64,000 nucleotides of DNA from NCBI GenBank assembly GCA_024400835.1, contig JAKSMC010000016.1, positions 1-64,000 on the forward strand, read 5' to 3'. Within the stretch, counting starts at the first letter, position 1. Every line of letters begins with the position of its first letter. This DNA comes from Bacteroidales bacterium. Lineage in GTDB: Bacteria; Bacteroidota; Bacteroidia; Bacteroidales; WCHB1-69. Positions 1 through 8,451 of this stretch are shown in pieces. The notes under the pieces are model-generated. The model saw nothing but the letters and a program-made list of their open reading frames with translations, made no database searches and had not been told where the DNA came from. The translations under genes and the position numbers were made by a program.

Positions 1-1801
1 TAGCACCGTTCTTGCCGTAGAACATGTGTTCGATACGGAACAAGCCGATACCTTCAGCGCCGAAGTTGACAGCGTTTTGAGCATCTTCCGGAGTATCAGC
101 GTTGGTACGAACGCCCATACCCTGATATTTAGCCACGATGGACATGAATTCTTGGAAGCGAGGATTTTCAGAAGAGTCAATCATCTTCACAGCTTCGCCA
201 TAGACATAACCCTTAGCGCCGTTCAGTGCGAGGGTGTCGCCTTCTTTGAAAACCTTACCGTCGATTGTCACGGTGCGAGCATTCATATCAATCTTAACGG
301 CGTCGCAACCCACGATACAGCATTTGCCCCAGCCACGAGCCACGAGGGCAGCGTGAGAGGTCATACCGCCACGAGCGGTGAGGATACCGTCTGCAGAACG
401 CATACCTTCAACGTCTTCAGGGTTGGTTTCTTCACGAACGAGGATGTTCTTGATTTTCTTAGCGGTGTAAGCCTTTGAGGTTTCGCTGTCGAGAGCGATT
501 ACGCCGACGGCGCCACCAGGGCCAGCAGGAAGACCCTTAGCGATAACGGTGTGCTTCTTTTCATCAGCAGCTTCCAAAATCGGGTGAAGGAGTTCGTCCA
601 TTTGAGAAGGAGAAACGCGAATCACGACTTCTTTGTCTTCGATGCGGCCTTCGTGCAACATGTCAAGAGCCATGTTCAAAGCAGCGATACCGGTACGTTT
701 ACCAACGCGGCATTGCAACATGAACAATTGGCCATCTTGGATGGTGAACTCGATGTCGAGCATATCTTTGTAGTTGTCTTCCAAGATAGCGCGAACTTCG
801 CAGAGTTCCTTATAAGTTTCAGGCATCAACTCTTGCATAGAGTGGAGATGCTTGTTTTGTTCGTTCTTGGTGTCGTCATTCAACGGGTTCGGAGTACGAA
901 TACCGGCAACCACGTCTTCACCTTGAGCGTTGATCAACCATTCACCGTAGAATTGGTTGTCGCCGGTAGCGGGGTTACGGGTGAAAGCAACGCCGGTAGC
1001 GGAGTTGTCGCCCATATTACCGAACACCATAGCTTGAACGTTCACAGCGGTACCCCAGTCATCAGGGATGCCTTCGATGCGACGATAAGAGATAGCCTTC
1101 TGGCCATTCCAGCTCTTGAAAACGGCCTTGATACCGCCTTCCATCTGAGCCTTAGCGTCATCTGGGAATTCGGTGCCGAGTTTTTCTTTGATCACAGCCT
1201 TGAAAGCGGTAGCTAATTCGAGGAGTTCGTCAGCCTTGAGTTCAGTATCGGACTTGTAGCCTTTCTTATCCTTGTATTCGTCGAGCATGTCATCCAAAAT
1301 TTTGCGGATGCCCTTGCCGTCAACAGGAGCGATGCCTTCAGCTTTTTCCATAACTACATCGGCGTACATCATGATGAGACGACGATAGGAGTCATAAACG
1401 AAGCGTTCGTTGCCGGTTTTCTTAATCAAACCAGGGATGGTTTTGGAGCTCAGACCGATATTGAGGACGGTGTCCATCATACCCGGCATAGAGGTGCGGG
1501 CGCCGGAACGACAGGATACCAAAAGAGGATTTTCAGGATCGTCATATTTTCTACCCATGATCTTCTCAACATTTTCCATAGCTTTCCAAACGTCAGCCAT
1601 CAAAGTGTCGGGAAGTTGGCAATTATTAGCATAATAAGCGGTGCAGCATTCTGTGGTGATGGTCAGACCAGCGGGAACGGGGAGACCCAGAAGGCACATT
1701 TCTGCAAGGTTAGCGCCCTTGCCGCCGAGGAGATTTTTCATGTCGGCTTTACCTTCGGCCGTCTTGCCACCAAAGGTATAAACGTACTTAACGTTACTCA
1801 T
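1..1801 (-). CDS. ppdK: Pyruvate, phosphate dikinase, N-terminal two thirds (runs off the window)
   Basis: Interconverts pyruvate + ATP + Pi and phosphoenolpyruvate + AMP + PPi in the cytoplasm. I translated the minus strand from the ATG at 1801. It starts MSNVKYVYTFGGKTAEGKAD and stays open for about 600 codons to the window edge; the family is about 900 residues. The N-terminal ATP-grasp part shows NLLGGKGANLAEM and SCRSGARTSMPGMMDT. The swivelling domain shows GGMTSHAALVARG, whose His (about residue 483, codon at 353-355) is the phosphocarrier. The start of the PEP/pyruvate barrel (GIGLFRIEHMF) follows before the edge. A TATTTTTG promoter box lies 46 bp upstream on the same strand. The gene is monocistronic as far as can be seen. 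Identification is certain; only the C-terminal barrel is missing. Confidence 0.97.
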   Translation of the reverse strand, partial: MSNVKYVYTFGGKTAEGKADMKNLLGGKGANLAEMCLLGLPVPAGLTITTECCTAYYANNCQLPDTLMADVWKAMENVEKIMGRKYDDPENPLLVSCRSGARTSMPGMMDTVLNIGLSSKTIPGLIKKTGNERFVYDSYRRLIMMYADVVMEKAEGIAPVDGKGIRKILDDMLDEYKDKKGYKSDTELKADELLELATAFKAVIKEKLGTEFPDDAKAQMEGGIKAVFKSWNGQKAISYRRIEGIPDDWGTAVNVQAMVFGNMGDNSATGVAFTRNPATGDNQFYGEWLINAQGEDVVAGIRTPNPLNDDTKNEQNKHLHSMQELMPETYKELCEVRAILEDNYKDMLDIEFTIQDGQLFMLQCRVGKRTGIAALNMALDMLHEGRIEDKEVVIRVSPSQMDELLHPILEAADEKKHTVIAKGLPAGPGGAVGVIALDSETSKAYTAKKIKNILVREETNPEDVEGMRSADGILTARGGMTSHAALVARGWGKCCIVGCDAVKIDMNARTVTIDGKVFKEGDTLALNGAKGYVYGEAVKMIDSSENPRFQEFMSIVAKYQGMGVRTNADTPEDAQNAVNFGAEGIGLFRIEHMFYGKNGA

Positions 1802-1846
1802 ATTCAACAATTTAAGTTAATAAATAATACTTCTTTTTAAAGGGTG

Positions 1847-1854
1847 CAAAAATA
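1847..1854 (-). promoter_or_regulatory. Bacteroidota -7 box of ppdK
   Basis: CAAAAATA on the plus strand reads TATTTTTG on the minus strand, matching TAnnTTTG, 46 bp before the ppdK ATG. No clear -33 TTTG was picked out. Confidence 0.6.
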
Positions 1855-1868
1855 GTAAAAAAGCATTA

Positions 1869-1909
1869 AACAAGGGCGAGAAAATTTTGGATTTTTTCTC
1901 GCCCTTGTT
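1869..1909 (-). terminator. Long hairpin between the DUF975 gene and ppdK
   Basis: Perfect 16-bp arms (AACAAGGGCGAGAAAA at 1869-1884 and its complement at 1894-1909) with a 9-nt loop. It lies downstream of the minus-strand DUF975 gene and upstream of the ppdK promoter, so it probably ends the DUF975 transcript. Confidence 0.7.
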
Positions 1910-1912
1910 AGA

Positions 1913-1942
1913 ACTTTGACATTGGCTATTGACGTTGACTTA
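1913..1942. repeat. Dispersed TTGAC-type simple repeat
   Basis: Contains ACTTTGACATTGGCTATTG followed by ACGTTGACTT, a degenerate member of the TTGACTTTGAC family found between genes elsewhere in the window (2748-2850, 4630-4780, 5587-5690, array spacers after 51326, 56272-56376). Confidence 0.6.
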
Positions 1943-1967
1943 TGCCCCCGCAATTATCAATTTATTT

Positions 1968-2702
1968 TTATTCCTCCCCACGCACTTCTTCTACAGCAGT
2001 CTCGTCAACAGTCAACGTTTCTGCCACGACCGGTGTACTTTCTTCGGACAGCAGTGCGGATTCGGCTTCTGCCAATTTCATATCTTCCTCTTCTTTCAGG
2101 TTCTCATAAAATTCAGCCAGACAAACTTGGAAGAACGGAATCAGCCAGAGCATACCGATGAACAGCGTGAAAACACTGAGAATAACCAAGCCAAAGAAAC
2201 CAAGATACAACAGGAAGAGCTGCATCTTGTGTCCCTTCATCATATCATTACTGCGTTGTATGCACTCGTATGCGGACAATTCCGGATGGTCTTTGGAGAT
2301 GAAGAATGTCAACGAATAAGCCAGGGACTTGATGATGCCCGGAACAAACAGCAAGAGGAACCACAAGAAGAGCAAGACTGTTTCCAGCAAATACACGCCA
2401 ATCGCGCGTCCGTATGTTTTGAAACCACAGAACATGGCCTCAACGGTATCTTCCTTATCTTCACGAAGGAAATGGAGGAAGGCCAAAGTGAAACCGTATT
2501 CTAAGGGAAGGGCCACCAAAATTGCAATCACCCAAGTAAATGTTGACATCGGAATGATTAATGAAGGAATCTTAGCGAAATAGGATGGCGTTTGAAGCAC
2601 CACCGCAATGACTATATACACCAATGTGGCCAACACGGGCATGGTCCAAAAGCCCTTCAGCTCCTGACGAGCGATGGTTCTAATTTCTTTATTACTTATC
2701 AT
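1968..2702 (-). CDS. DUF975 family integral membrane protein
   Basis: A 244-residue polytopic inner-membrane protein of unknown function. After a short soluble start (MISNKEIRTIARQELKGFW) there are about five to six hydrophobic segments. The signature stretch VPGIIKSLAYSLTFFI, then a Ser/Met segment (RSNDMMKGHKMQLFLLYLGF), matches the DUF975 family. The C-terminal 45 residues are acidic and probably cytoplasmic. A TATATTTG promoter box lies at 2736-2743 on the same strand, 34 bp before the ATG. It stands alone between hairpin 1869-1909 and a repeat-rich gap. No substrate or role can be read from sequence. Confidence 0.85.
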   Translation of the reverse strand: MISNKEIRTIARQELKGFWTMPVLATLVYIVIAVVLQTPSYFAKIPSLIIPMSTFTWVIAILVALPLEYGFTLAFLHFLREDKEDTVEAMFCGFKTYGRAIGVYLLETVLLFLWFLLLFVPGIIKSLAYSLTFFISKDHPELSAYECIQRSNDMMKGHKMQLFLLYLGFFGLVILSVFTLFIGMLWLIPFFQVCLAEFYENLKEEEDMKLAEAESALLSEESTPVVAETLTVDETAVEEVRGEE

Positions 2703-2735
2703 AGCATTGATTTTTAAAGGTTAATAATGAAGGCG

Positions 2736-2743
2736 CAAATATA
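2736..2743 (-). promoter_or_regulatory. -7 box of the DUF975 gene
   Basis: CAAATATA on the plus strand is TATATTTG on the minus strand, 34 bp upstream of the ATG at 2702. Confidence 0.6.
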
Positions 2744-2747
2744 AAAA

Positions 2748-2850
2748 AAACTTTGACTATTGACATTGACTTTGACTTTTGCCTTCGGCTGCCATTAGCC
2801 TTTGGAGTTCCCCCTCTACTTTGAACTTTGACTATTGACTTTTTGAAGTC
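2748..2850. repeat. Dispersed TTGACTTTGAC simple-repeat block
   Basis: Holds two runs, around 2750-2778 and 2820-2842, built from ACTTTGACTATTGAC units. They are separated by a stretch containing TTGCCTTCGGCTGCCATTAG. It fills the gap between the DUF975 gene and the WG-repeat gene and resembles the spacers of the 50-54 kb array. Confidence 0.7.
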
Positions 2851-2863
2851 CCACTAGAAACTT

Positions 2864-4594
2864 TTAATTTTGAATTTCCGCAGAATCGAACGTGCTTCCC
2901 CCATAGACATCCACATAGCCCCATTTGTCCCCCTTTCGGACTAAAAGGATTTGATAAATGCCCTCCATGCTATCATATACGCAGGGGTGAATGACTTGTC
3001 CAGATGCACCTAACAATCCGAATTTCGAGCCCATGCGTGCCATATATGTTCCCCGTCCCAGGGAATACCTATTTTGCAAATCGTCATAAATGCATGGAAC
3101 GACCATGTTCCCGGCCGCATCGACCATTCCCTTGTGCGTCCGATTGTCCTTCTCAACGACGCCCAATCCTTTTGAAAAATCAAAGGCAAAATCATACTCA
3201 AACGGGACAATGACCTGTCCAAGCGTATCAATATAGCCCCACAGACTGTCTTTGCAAGCGGCAATCGCACCTTCATAGGGCTTTGACAACATCTTATATT
3301 CCATCGGAACGACCACGCGACCGCTTTTGTCAACGAACCCGTACTTATTGTCTTTTTTCACCAAAGAAAGACCTTCTTCAAAACTATCGGCCGACTCATA
3401 AATACACGGAATCACTTGTCGGCCCGTTGAATCCATAAAGCCTACCAGACTATCCTTATAAACCTTAATCATCCCATCTTCCACATCCACGACAGAAATG
3501 TCCGGCTCAAAAAACTCCACAGTCCAATCCGAAGTCCTAAGCAGACCATACCGTCCTTGGCGTTTCACCAGCAGCAGGCCTTCGGCCACATCATCTTGAA
3601 TGAACTCATATTCCAAAGGAACCAGCCATTTGCCCGTTCCATCAGCAACACCATAACGGTACTCGGGCTCGGCAGACGTTTTTCCCTCACTGACATTATA
3701 ACGATGCGGCAAATCCACCTTCAGTCCCTCCTCTAATTTCACAGTTGCTTTCGGGGGTCTATTGAGGTTTTTCGACACAATAACCGCACTGCTATTTCTT
3801 ATCGGGAAAAAATACTCGTAATCACGCGGCAGAACGACTTTGCCCACCGAATCCACCAAGCCCCACACGTTGTTGTTGTAATCCACCGGACCTATTCTGA
3901 AATAGTTTCCCAAACGCCGAATTGGAATATTGTCATCATCAAAAATAAAAGGAAGCACCACGCGACCCATCGTATCTACCACGCCCCACTTGCCATTGTA
4001 CTTCGCCGTCAGTTCCTTGTCGACATACTCTCCTAATATTTCACTGTAAATCAAGGGGACAATGAAATCACCCTTCCGGTTTACAAATCCGACTTTATTG
4101 TCAGACGACACCTTTCCGCAGCCAAATATAAATCTACCGACACTTGAATATTCACAGGGAAGCAGCATATTGCCAAGGTAATCCACATAGCCCCACTTGT
4201 CTTTTTGTTGGACAGCCAGCACACCATTGCTAAAAGAAAAGGCCGTCGATTTAAATGGAGTTATATCAAAAATTTCACCTTCGTCATTCACGAAACCATC
4301 TTTCAGTTCCCTGGTTCTGAATGTATAATACGGCTCAGTTGTGACCCACATCATGACAGGATACGGAATGGTATCTTTCAAAATGATTTTACCATTATTA
4401 TTGAAGTAAAAGAAGTCCTTACCCATTCTCCCACTGGCAATTCTTCCTCGAAATTCATACAATTTGTCGCAACGGTTCGCCAGTTCGGCCATTGCCGGCG
4501 TAATGCGTATTGTATCCAAATCCCTCTGGCCCCAAAGTTCCAAAGAAAGCAGCAAAAAACTGCCAACCAGCAATAGTCGATAGTACTTTCCCAT
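2864..4594 (-). CDS. Secreted WG (KWG) repeat protein
   Basis: A 576-residue protein with an N-terminal signal peptide (MGKYYRLLLVGSFLLLSLELWG), so exported. The rest is a run of about 12 WG repeats with the core [KR]-[WYFV]-G-[YFVL]-[VI]-D-x-x-G, for example KWGYVDYLGN, KVGFVNRKGD, KWGVVDTMGR, VWGLVDSVGK, RYGVADGTGK, LVGFMDSTGR, KYGFVDKSGR, LWGYIDTLGQ, KFGLLGASGQ and KWGYVDVYGG. Each is followed by a [VI][VIL]P...Y strand. WG repeats are common in Bacteroidota surface or periplasmic proteins of unknown function and probably form a repeat array for binding. A TATCTTTG promoter box lies 20 bp upstream (4615-4622). The gene is isolated, with dispersed repeats on both sides. Confidence 0.88.
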   Translation of the reverse strand: MGKYYRLLLVGSFLLLSLELWGQRDLDTIRITPAMAELANRCDKLYEFRGRIASGRMGKDFFYFNNNGKIILKDTIPYPVMMWVTTEPYYTFRTRELKDGFVNDEGEIFDITPFKSTAFSFSNGVLAVQQKDKWGYVDYLGNMLLPCEYSSVGRFIFGCGKVSSDNKVGFVNRKGDFIVPLIYSEILGEYVDKELTAKYNGKWGVVDTMGRVVLPFIFDDDNIPIRRLGNYFRIGPVDYNNNVWGLVDSVGKVVLPRDYEYFFPIRNSSAVIVSKNLNRPPKATVKLEEGLKVDLPHRYNVSEGKTSAEPEYRYGVADGTGKWLVPLEYEFIQDDVAEGLLLVKRQGRYGLLRTSDWTVEFFEPDISVVDVEDGMIKVYKDSLVGFMDSTGRQVIPCIYESADSFEEGLSLVKKDNKYGFVDKSGRVVVPMEYKMLSKPYEGAIAACKDSLWGYIDTLGQVIVPFEYDFAFDFSKGLGVVEKDNRTHKGMVDAAGNMVVPCIYDDLQNRYSLGRGTYMARMGSKFGLLGASGQVIHPCVYDSMEGIYQILLVRKGDKWGYVDVYGGSTFDSAEIQN

Positions 4595-4614
4595 ACCCAG
4601 AAATTTTGAAAGCG

Positions 4615-4622
4615 CAAAGATA
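4615..4622 (-). promoter_or_regulatory. -7 box of the WG-repeat gene
   Basis: CAAAGATA on the plus strand is TATCTTTG on the minus strand, 20 bp upstream of the ATG at 4594. Confidence 0.6.
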
Positions 4623-4629
4623 GAAATTT

Positions 4630-4780
4630 CACTTTGACAATAGACGTTGACTTTGACTTTTTTTAGCCGTTGGCCGTTAACTTTTAGAGACTCTTTTGAA
4701 CTTTAAACCTTAGCCATCAAGTACGGCACTTGATTTCCCGAGTAACTCACTTGAAACTTGAAACCTGAAACTTTTGCCCT
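4630..4780. repeat. Dispersed intergenic repeat block (TTGAC type plus GAAACCTGAAAC type)
   Basis: From left to right: TTGAC-type units near 4635-4660, then AGCCGTTGGCCGTTAAC near 4665, then CTTGAAACTTGAAACCTGAAA near 4750-4770. The same order of elements recurs at 56272-56376, so these blocks are composite repeats. Confidence 0.7.
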
Positions 4781-4788
4781 CCCGGTCA

Positions 4789-5586
4789 CTATTCTTCCTG
4801 TCGCAACTCTCTCCGCACAATCCTCGACAGCACCGGGGTTTTGATGAAGTTCGGCACCAGTCGCGAGACCAAATAGGTGACGGGCGTGAAGACGATGAGG
4901 CGTTTGCCCCAGAGCATCTGGCGCACGCACTTTCGCGCAATATGGCTCGTGGATTTCAGCGTCAGCCTGCCCAAGACGCCCTGTCTCTGGATGCGTGCCG
5001 TGACTTCCGGGTTGGTGGCCATCGCGCCCGGAGAGCAGACGCTCACCGTCACGGGCGTGCCGCGCAGCTCTTCGCGCAACCCGAGGGAGAACGACAACAC
5101 GAAGCTCTTGCTCGCCGGATAGACCGTCTTGAAGCCCGTGGGCGTGTGCGCCGCCATGCTGCCCACATTCAGTATGTGGCCTTTCGGCTGCCGCAACAGG
5201 TTGGGCAGCAGTTCGTGCGTCAGCAACGCGACGCACCGCACATTGAGGTTTATGATGTTGTCCAAATACGTCACTGGCGCGTCCGCGAACCCGCGCGTGC
5301 CGCCCACACCGGCGTTGTTCACCAGCACACTGACCTCGTACTTCGCATTGACCTCGGCAGCAAACGCGAGGACCTCGTCCTCCTTGCTCAAATCAACCGC
5401 ATAGCCGGCACTCTCCGTATGGTAACGTTTCCTGATTTCCGCGCACACCTCCTGTATGCGCTCGCCCGTGCCCACCAAAATCGTGTGGTAGCCGCGCGCC
5501 GACAAAGCAAACGCCAAATCCCGACCCAGCCCTCGGCTCGCACCCGTAACCACTGCGTATGTGTTTTCTTGGAATAGTTCGCTCAT
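4789..5586 (-). CDS. Short-chain dehydrogenase/reductase
   Basis: A 265-residue classical SDR; likely an NAD(P)-dependent oxidoreductase of unknown substrate. Visible are the Rossmann motif TGASRGLG (residues 14-21), NNAG (90-93), catalytic Ser143, and the YPASK motif with Tyr156 and Lys160. The C-terminal 70 residues include a basic amphipathic stretch and a hydrophobic patch (FTPVTYLVSRLVPNF), which hints at membrane association as in DltE/SDR-B-like enzymes; that is inference. The gene is more GC-rich than ppdK or the porin genes. Both flanks hold dispersed simple repeats and no TAnnTTTG box was found, so it may be transcribed with the upstream GNAT-like gene (104-bp gap). Confidence 0.92.
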   Translation of the reverse strand: MSELFQENTYAVVTGASRGLGRDLAFALSARGYHTILVGTGERIQEVCAEIRKRYHTESAGYAVDLSKEDEVLAFAAEVNAKYEVSVLVNNAGVGGTRGFADAPVTYLDNIINLNVRCVALLTHELLPNLLRQPKGHILNVGSMAAHTPTGFKTVYPASKSFVLSFSLGLREELRGTPVTVSVCSPGAMATNPEVTARIQRQGVLGRLTLKSTSHIARKCVRQMLWGKRLIVFTPVTYLVSRLVPNFIKTPVLSRIVRRELRQEE

Positions 5587-5690
5587 TCTCGATTATTGAC
5601 TTTTCAGCCTTTAGACGTTAGAAATTAGACGTTAGACGTTAGCGTTGGGGGCTCCGCACTTGAAACCTGGAACTCTTATCTATTGTCCCC
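5587..5690. repeat. Dispersed intergenic repeat block with TTAGACG tandem units
   Basis: Contains GATTATTGACTTTTCAGCC, then short tandem TTAGACG units (about 5612-5642), then CTTGAAACCTGGAAC. It separates the SDR and GNAT-like genes. Confidence 0.65.
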
Positions 5691-6800
5691 TCACTTCCCA
5701 ATCTCCTTCTTATAGCATCTTCTTCGGAACAGCGGCTCCGAATTGTACTTGGTCCAAATCCGGGCGGCCACGTTGTCCTCCAGCTGCTGCGATGTAAACG
5801 CGTACTCAAAGCCCTTGGCCAAGGCGTTCTCGTGCAATTGTCGGTGGTAGATGGCATGGATGCCCGTGTGCATATACTCCGGCAGCACGCCGGTAAGGTA
5901 CAGATCCAGGTATTTGTTCTTCTTCAGCGCGCGCAGCACGTGCCACCAGCCAAACGGGAACAGGCTGCCATCGGCCTTCTGGAACGCCTCGCTCAACGAC
6001 GGCAGACTGAACGCGAAGCCCACCAACTTGCCGTTTTCATCCTCCAACAACATCGACAGCGACATATCGGCCACTTGGAAGTTCTCCTCCACCGCCCAGT
6101 CTATCTCCGCCGTAGTCAGCGGTATGAAATTGAAAATCTTGGAATAACTCTGGTTCAGCACTTCGAAAAACTCGCGGCCGCAGGCCATCATCTCCTTTTT
6201 GCTGGAAAACTGGCGCAAGCGGATATGATATCGCTCCGCAAGCGCATCCGAAAGCATCTTCATACGCTCCGGCACCTCCTCGATTTTCACCTTATATTGG
6301 ATATAGTCAACTTCCTTTTCAAAACCCAACTGCTCCATAAACTCCGGATAATACGGATAGTTATAGTCGGCAGCGATGGACGGCGTGTGGTCAAAGCCCT
6401 CCACCAGCATCGACTGTTTTTCGAGGTTGGAAAAGCGCGACGGCCCGCAAATCGTGTCCATGCCCTGCTCGCGTCCCCAGTTCTGCACGGTTTCCAGCAG
6501 CGCACGCGCCACCTCCACGTTTTCTATCACATCAAACCAGCCGAAACGAACCCGCTTCTGTTCCTTAATGTCGTTGCATTTATGGTTGATGAGGCCTCCT
6601 ATTCTGCCCACCACCTGGCCGTCTTGGTAAGCCAGCCACAACTTCAGCGTGCAGAACGCCAATGCCGGATGCTCGCGCAACGCACGCAGCTCGCCTTTGT
6701 CTAACGCCGGCACAAAATGCGGGCAGCCTTTGTACAACTGTCTCGGGAATCGAACAAATGCCTTGAGTTCTTTGGCCGTCGTAACTTCTTTTATTTCCAT
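5691..6800 (-). CDS. GNAT-fold acyltransferase-like protein (YghO-like)
   Basis: A 369-residue cytoplasmic protein resembling large two-lobed GNAT-superfamily proteins such as YghO. The N-terminal lobe has LAYQDGQVVGRIGGLIN and CGPSRFSNLEKQSML. The C-terminal lobe has LLEDENGKLVGFAFSLPSL, then LTGVLPEYMHTGIHAIYHRQ in the acyl-CoA pyrophosphate-loop region, and ends with TSQQLEDNVAARIWTKY. No substrate can be named. A TATATTTG box at 6850-6857 on the same strand serves it. The GC-rich composition matches the SDR and MFS genes around it. Confidence 0.75.
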   Translation of the reverse strand: MEIKEVTTAKELKAFVRFPRQLYKGCPHFVPALDKGELRALREHPALAFCTLKLWLAYQDGQVVGRIGGLINHKCNDIKEQKRVRFGWFDVIENVEVARALLETVQNWGREQGMDTICGPSRFSNLEKQSMLVEGFDHTPSIAADYNYPYYPEFMEQLGFEKEVDYIQYKVKIEEVPERMKMLSDALAERYHIRLRQFSSKKEMMACGREFFEVLNQSYSKIFNFIPLTTAEIDWAVEENFQVADMSLSMLLEDENGKLVGFAFSLPSLSEAFQKADGSLFPFGWWHVLRALKKNKYLDLYLTGVLPEYMHTGIHAIYHRQLHENALAKGFEYAFTSQQLEDNVAARIWTKYNSEPLFRRRCYKKEIGK

Positions 6801-7122
6801 ACGATAACTATTTTTTTCTTCACTTATGCCTCTTTTTCAAAAGAGGTTGCAAATATAGCAATTCCGTGTAAAAATTACACAAGGAAAATAACGATATTCA
6901 AAAAATAGATTTGGGGGTTCCCCTGCTTTGCCCACGCACCTGCCTCCGCGCGCAGGGTCGGGCTGTCCGCTTTACTCGCTGCCCACGCACCAAAACGCCG
7001 CCAGGCGCATCATTTGTCTCCGATTTGCCCAGATTTGCTTCCACATAAAAACACCGTCCACCCGCACGCTCGTGCTCGCTACCATCCCTAACCCATCGTC
7101 GGGCACGGGCCTCCGCAATCGC
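6801..7122. other. Intergenic stretch without a gene
   Basis: 322 bp between two minus-strand genes. It holds the promoter of the GNAT-like gene (TATATTTG, minus strand, 6850-6857). The GC-rich part 6915-7122 has only short overlapping open frames without convincing starts or family features. I see no RNA gene or clear terminator. Confidence 0.6.
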
Positions 7123-8322
7123 CTATCGCAGACGGTTGCGCAAATAGCTCTGACGCACATAGGCGAAAAATCCCACCACGCCAACCACGTTCAGAATCCA
7201 GGCTGCCCAGAAGGCCAAATGATAGCCGACATGCTCGGAAAGCACGCCGCCGACTAAGATGCCGAGGCCCACGCCCACATCCCAGCTGATGAGCACGGAG
7301 GAGTTCGCCGTGCCGCGCTGCGTGTGCGGCGCCAAATTGATGAACATTGTCTGATAGGCGGGCCACATGTGGCCGTTGCCCAACCCGATGACCAAAGCGG
7401 CACCATAGTAGCCGATGGGGTTGTGCAGTGCCGCAAACAGCAAGTATCCGAAAACGGAAATGGACACGCCCACGGCCGCATTCTGCGTAATCTTGCCCTG
7501 ACGCAACGTCCTGCTGCCCACCAGTCGCGACAGGATGAGTCCGATGGAAAGCAGCATGAAGAACAGGGCCGAGCCTCCGCTGATGCCGAGTTCCTCTTTG
7601 CCGTAAATGGCCACATACGTGGCCAGAACCCCGTACGAGAAGGCAAAGCAAACCATGGTCAGCGCCTCGCTCCAGCCTTTCAACAGAAAAAAGCGGTCGA
7701 GCGAGATTTTCGGCTTGTCCTTGACCAGTTCGCGAGTGTTTAATTTCAGCGTGGCATTGATGGCAAAGCCCACAGCCGATGTCAGCAGGGAAATCCAGAA
7801 CAGGAGTTCGTAGCTGTTGGTGAGGTGCAGTATGTAGATGGCCAGCGCGGGCGCAATGGCCGAGGCGATGTTGTTGCTCAATCCGTAATAGCCGATGCCT
7901 TCCGCGCGTCGCGACGGGTGCAGCACGTCAATGGCCACCGTGCTGTTGGCCACGGTCGTAGCCCCGAACGGAGCCCCGTGCAGGGTCCTCACAATCGCGA
8001 ACAGAAGCAGGGAGCCCGCCGCCAAATAGCCTCCGAAAAACACACAGAAAAGGCCGTAACAGATAAGCAGGACCACCTTGCGCGGAAAGCTGTCCACGAA
8101 AAATCCGCTGAACGGACGTATCAGCAATGCAAAAAGCGTGTACCCGGAAAGCACAATGCCGATAGCCTGTTTGTCCGCCCCGAAAGTGTCCTTCAAATAG
8201 AGCGGCAACAACGGCGTCAGCAACATAAAAGAAAAGAAAATCATAAAGTTAGCAACCCAGACTTTAACATAGTTGCTATTCCATAGTTTTTCCAATTTCA
8301 CAGGTTCTTCCAAAGTATCCAT
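7123..8322 (-). CDS. Major facilitator superfamily transporter
   Basis: A 399-residue polytopic inner-membrane protein with about 12 hydrophobic segments. After TM1 (MIFFSFMLLTPLLPLYL) the inter-TM2-3 loop reads GYTLFALLIRPFSGFFVDSFPRK split over two helices, the MFS motif A position (G-x-x-x-D-x-x-x-R-K). The N-terminal half resembles drug/sugar-efflux type MFS proteins (LHGAPFGATTVANSTVA near TM4-5). Substrate unknown. A TACGTTTG box lies 20 bp upstream on the same strand (8343-8350). Unusually GC-rich, like the two genes downstream. Confidence 0.92.
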   Translation of the reverse strand: MDTLEEPVKLEKLWNSNYVKVWVANFMIFFSFMLLTPLLPLYLKDTFGADKQAIGIVLSGYTLFALLIRPFSGFFVDSFPRKVVLLICYGLFCVFFGGYLAAGSLLLFAIVRTLHGAPFGATTVANSTVAIDVLHPSRRAEGIGYYGLSNNIASAIAPALAIYILHLTNSYELLFWISLLTSAVGFAINATLKLNTRELVKDKPKISLDRFFLLKGWSEALTMVCFAFSYGVLATYVAIYGKEELGISGGSALFFMLLSIGLILSRLVGSRTLRQGKITQNAAVGVSISVFGYLLFAALHNPIGYYGAALVIGLGNGHMWPAYQTMFINLAPHTQRGTANSSVLISWDVGVGLGILVGGVLSEHVGYHLAFWAAWILNVVGVVGFFAYVRQSYLRNRLR

Positions 8323-8342
8323 AGGTGGTTTTTAAGGAGCGG

Positions 8343-8350
8343 CAAACGTA
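8343..8350 (-). promoter_or_regulatory. -7 box of the MFS gene
   Basis: CAAACGTA on the plus strand is TACGTTTG on the minus strand, 20 bp from the ATG at 8322. Confidence 0.55.
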
Positions 8351-8451
8351 CAAAAAAAAGACGACCGTTAAACTTCAGGAAAAGGAAGACGTCTTTGGTC
8401 CTGTTTTTTCGAAAAAAATCAATAATCATTCACACTTAATCACATAAAACA

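Noticed and set aside
26..1840. Several plus-strand open frames of 74-221 codons
   Set aside because: They are antisense shadows of ppdK, whose minus-strand translation is unmistakable.
4703..5577. Open frames of 177 and 267 codons overlapping the SDR gene
   Set aside because: Alternative-frame shadows of a GC-rich gene; only the SDR frame has the Rossmann and YxxxK motifs.
6801..7122. Possible small gene or RNA in the GC-rich gap
   Set aside because: Short overlapping frames without a plausible start, no conserved motif and no clear hairpin-plus-T-run.
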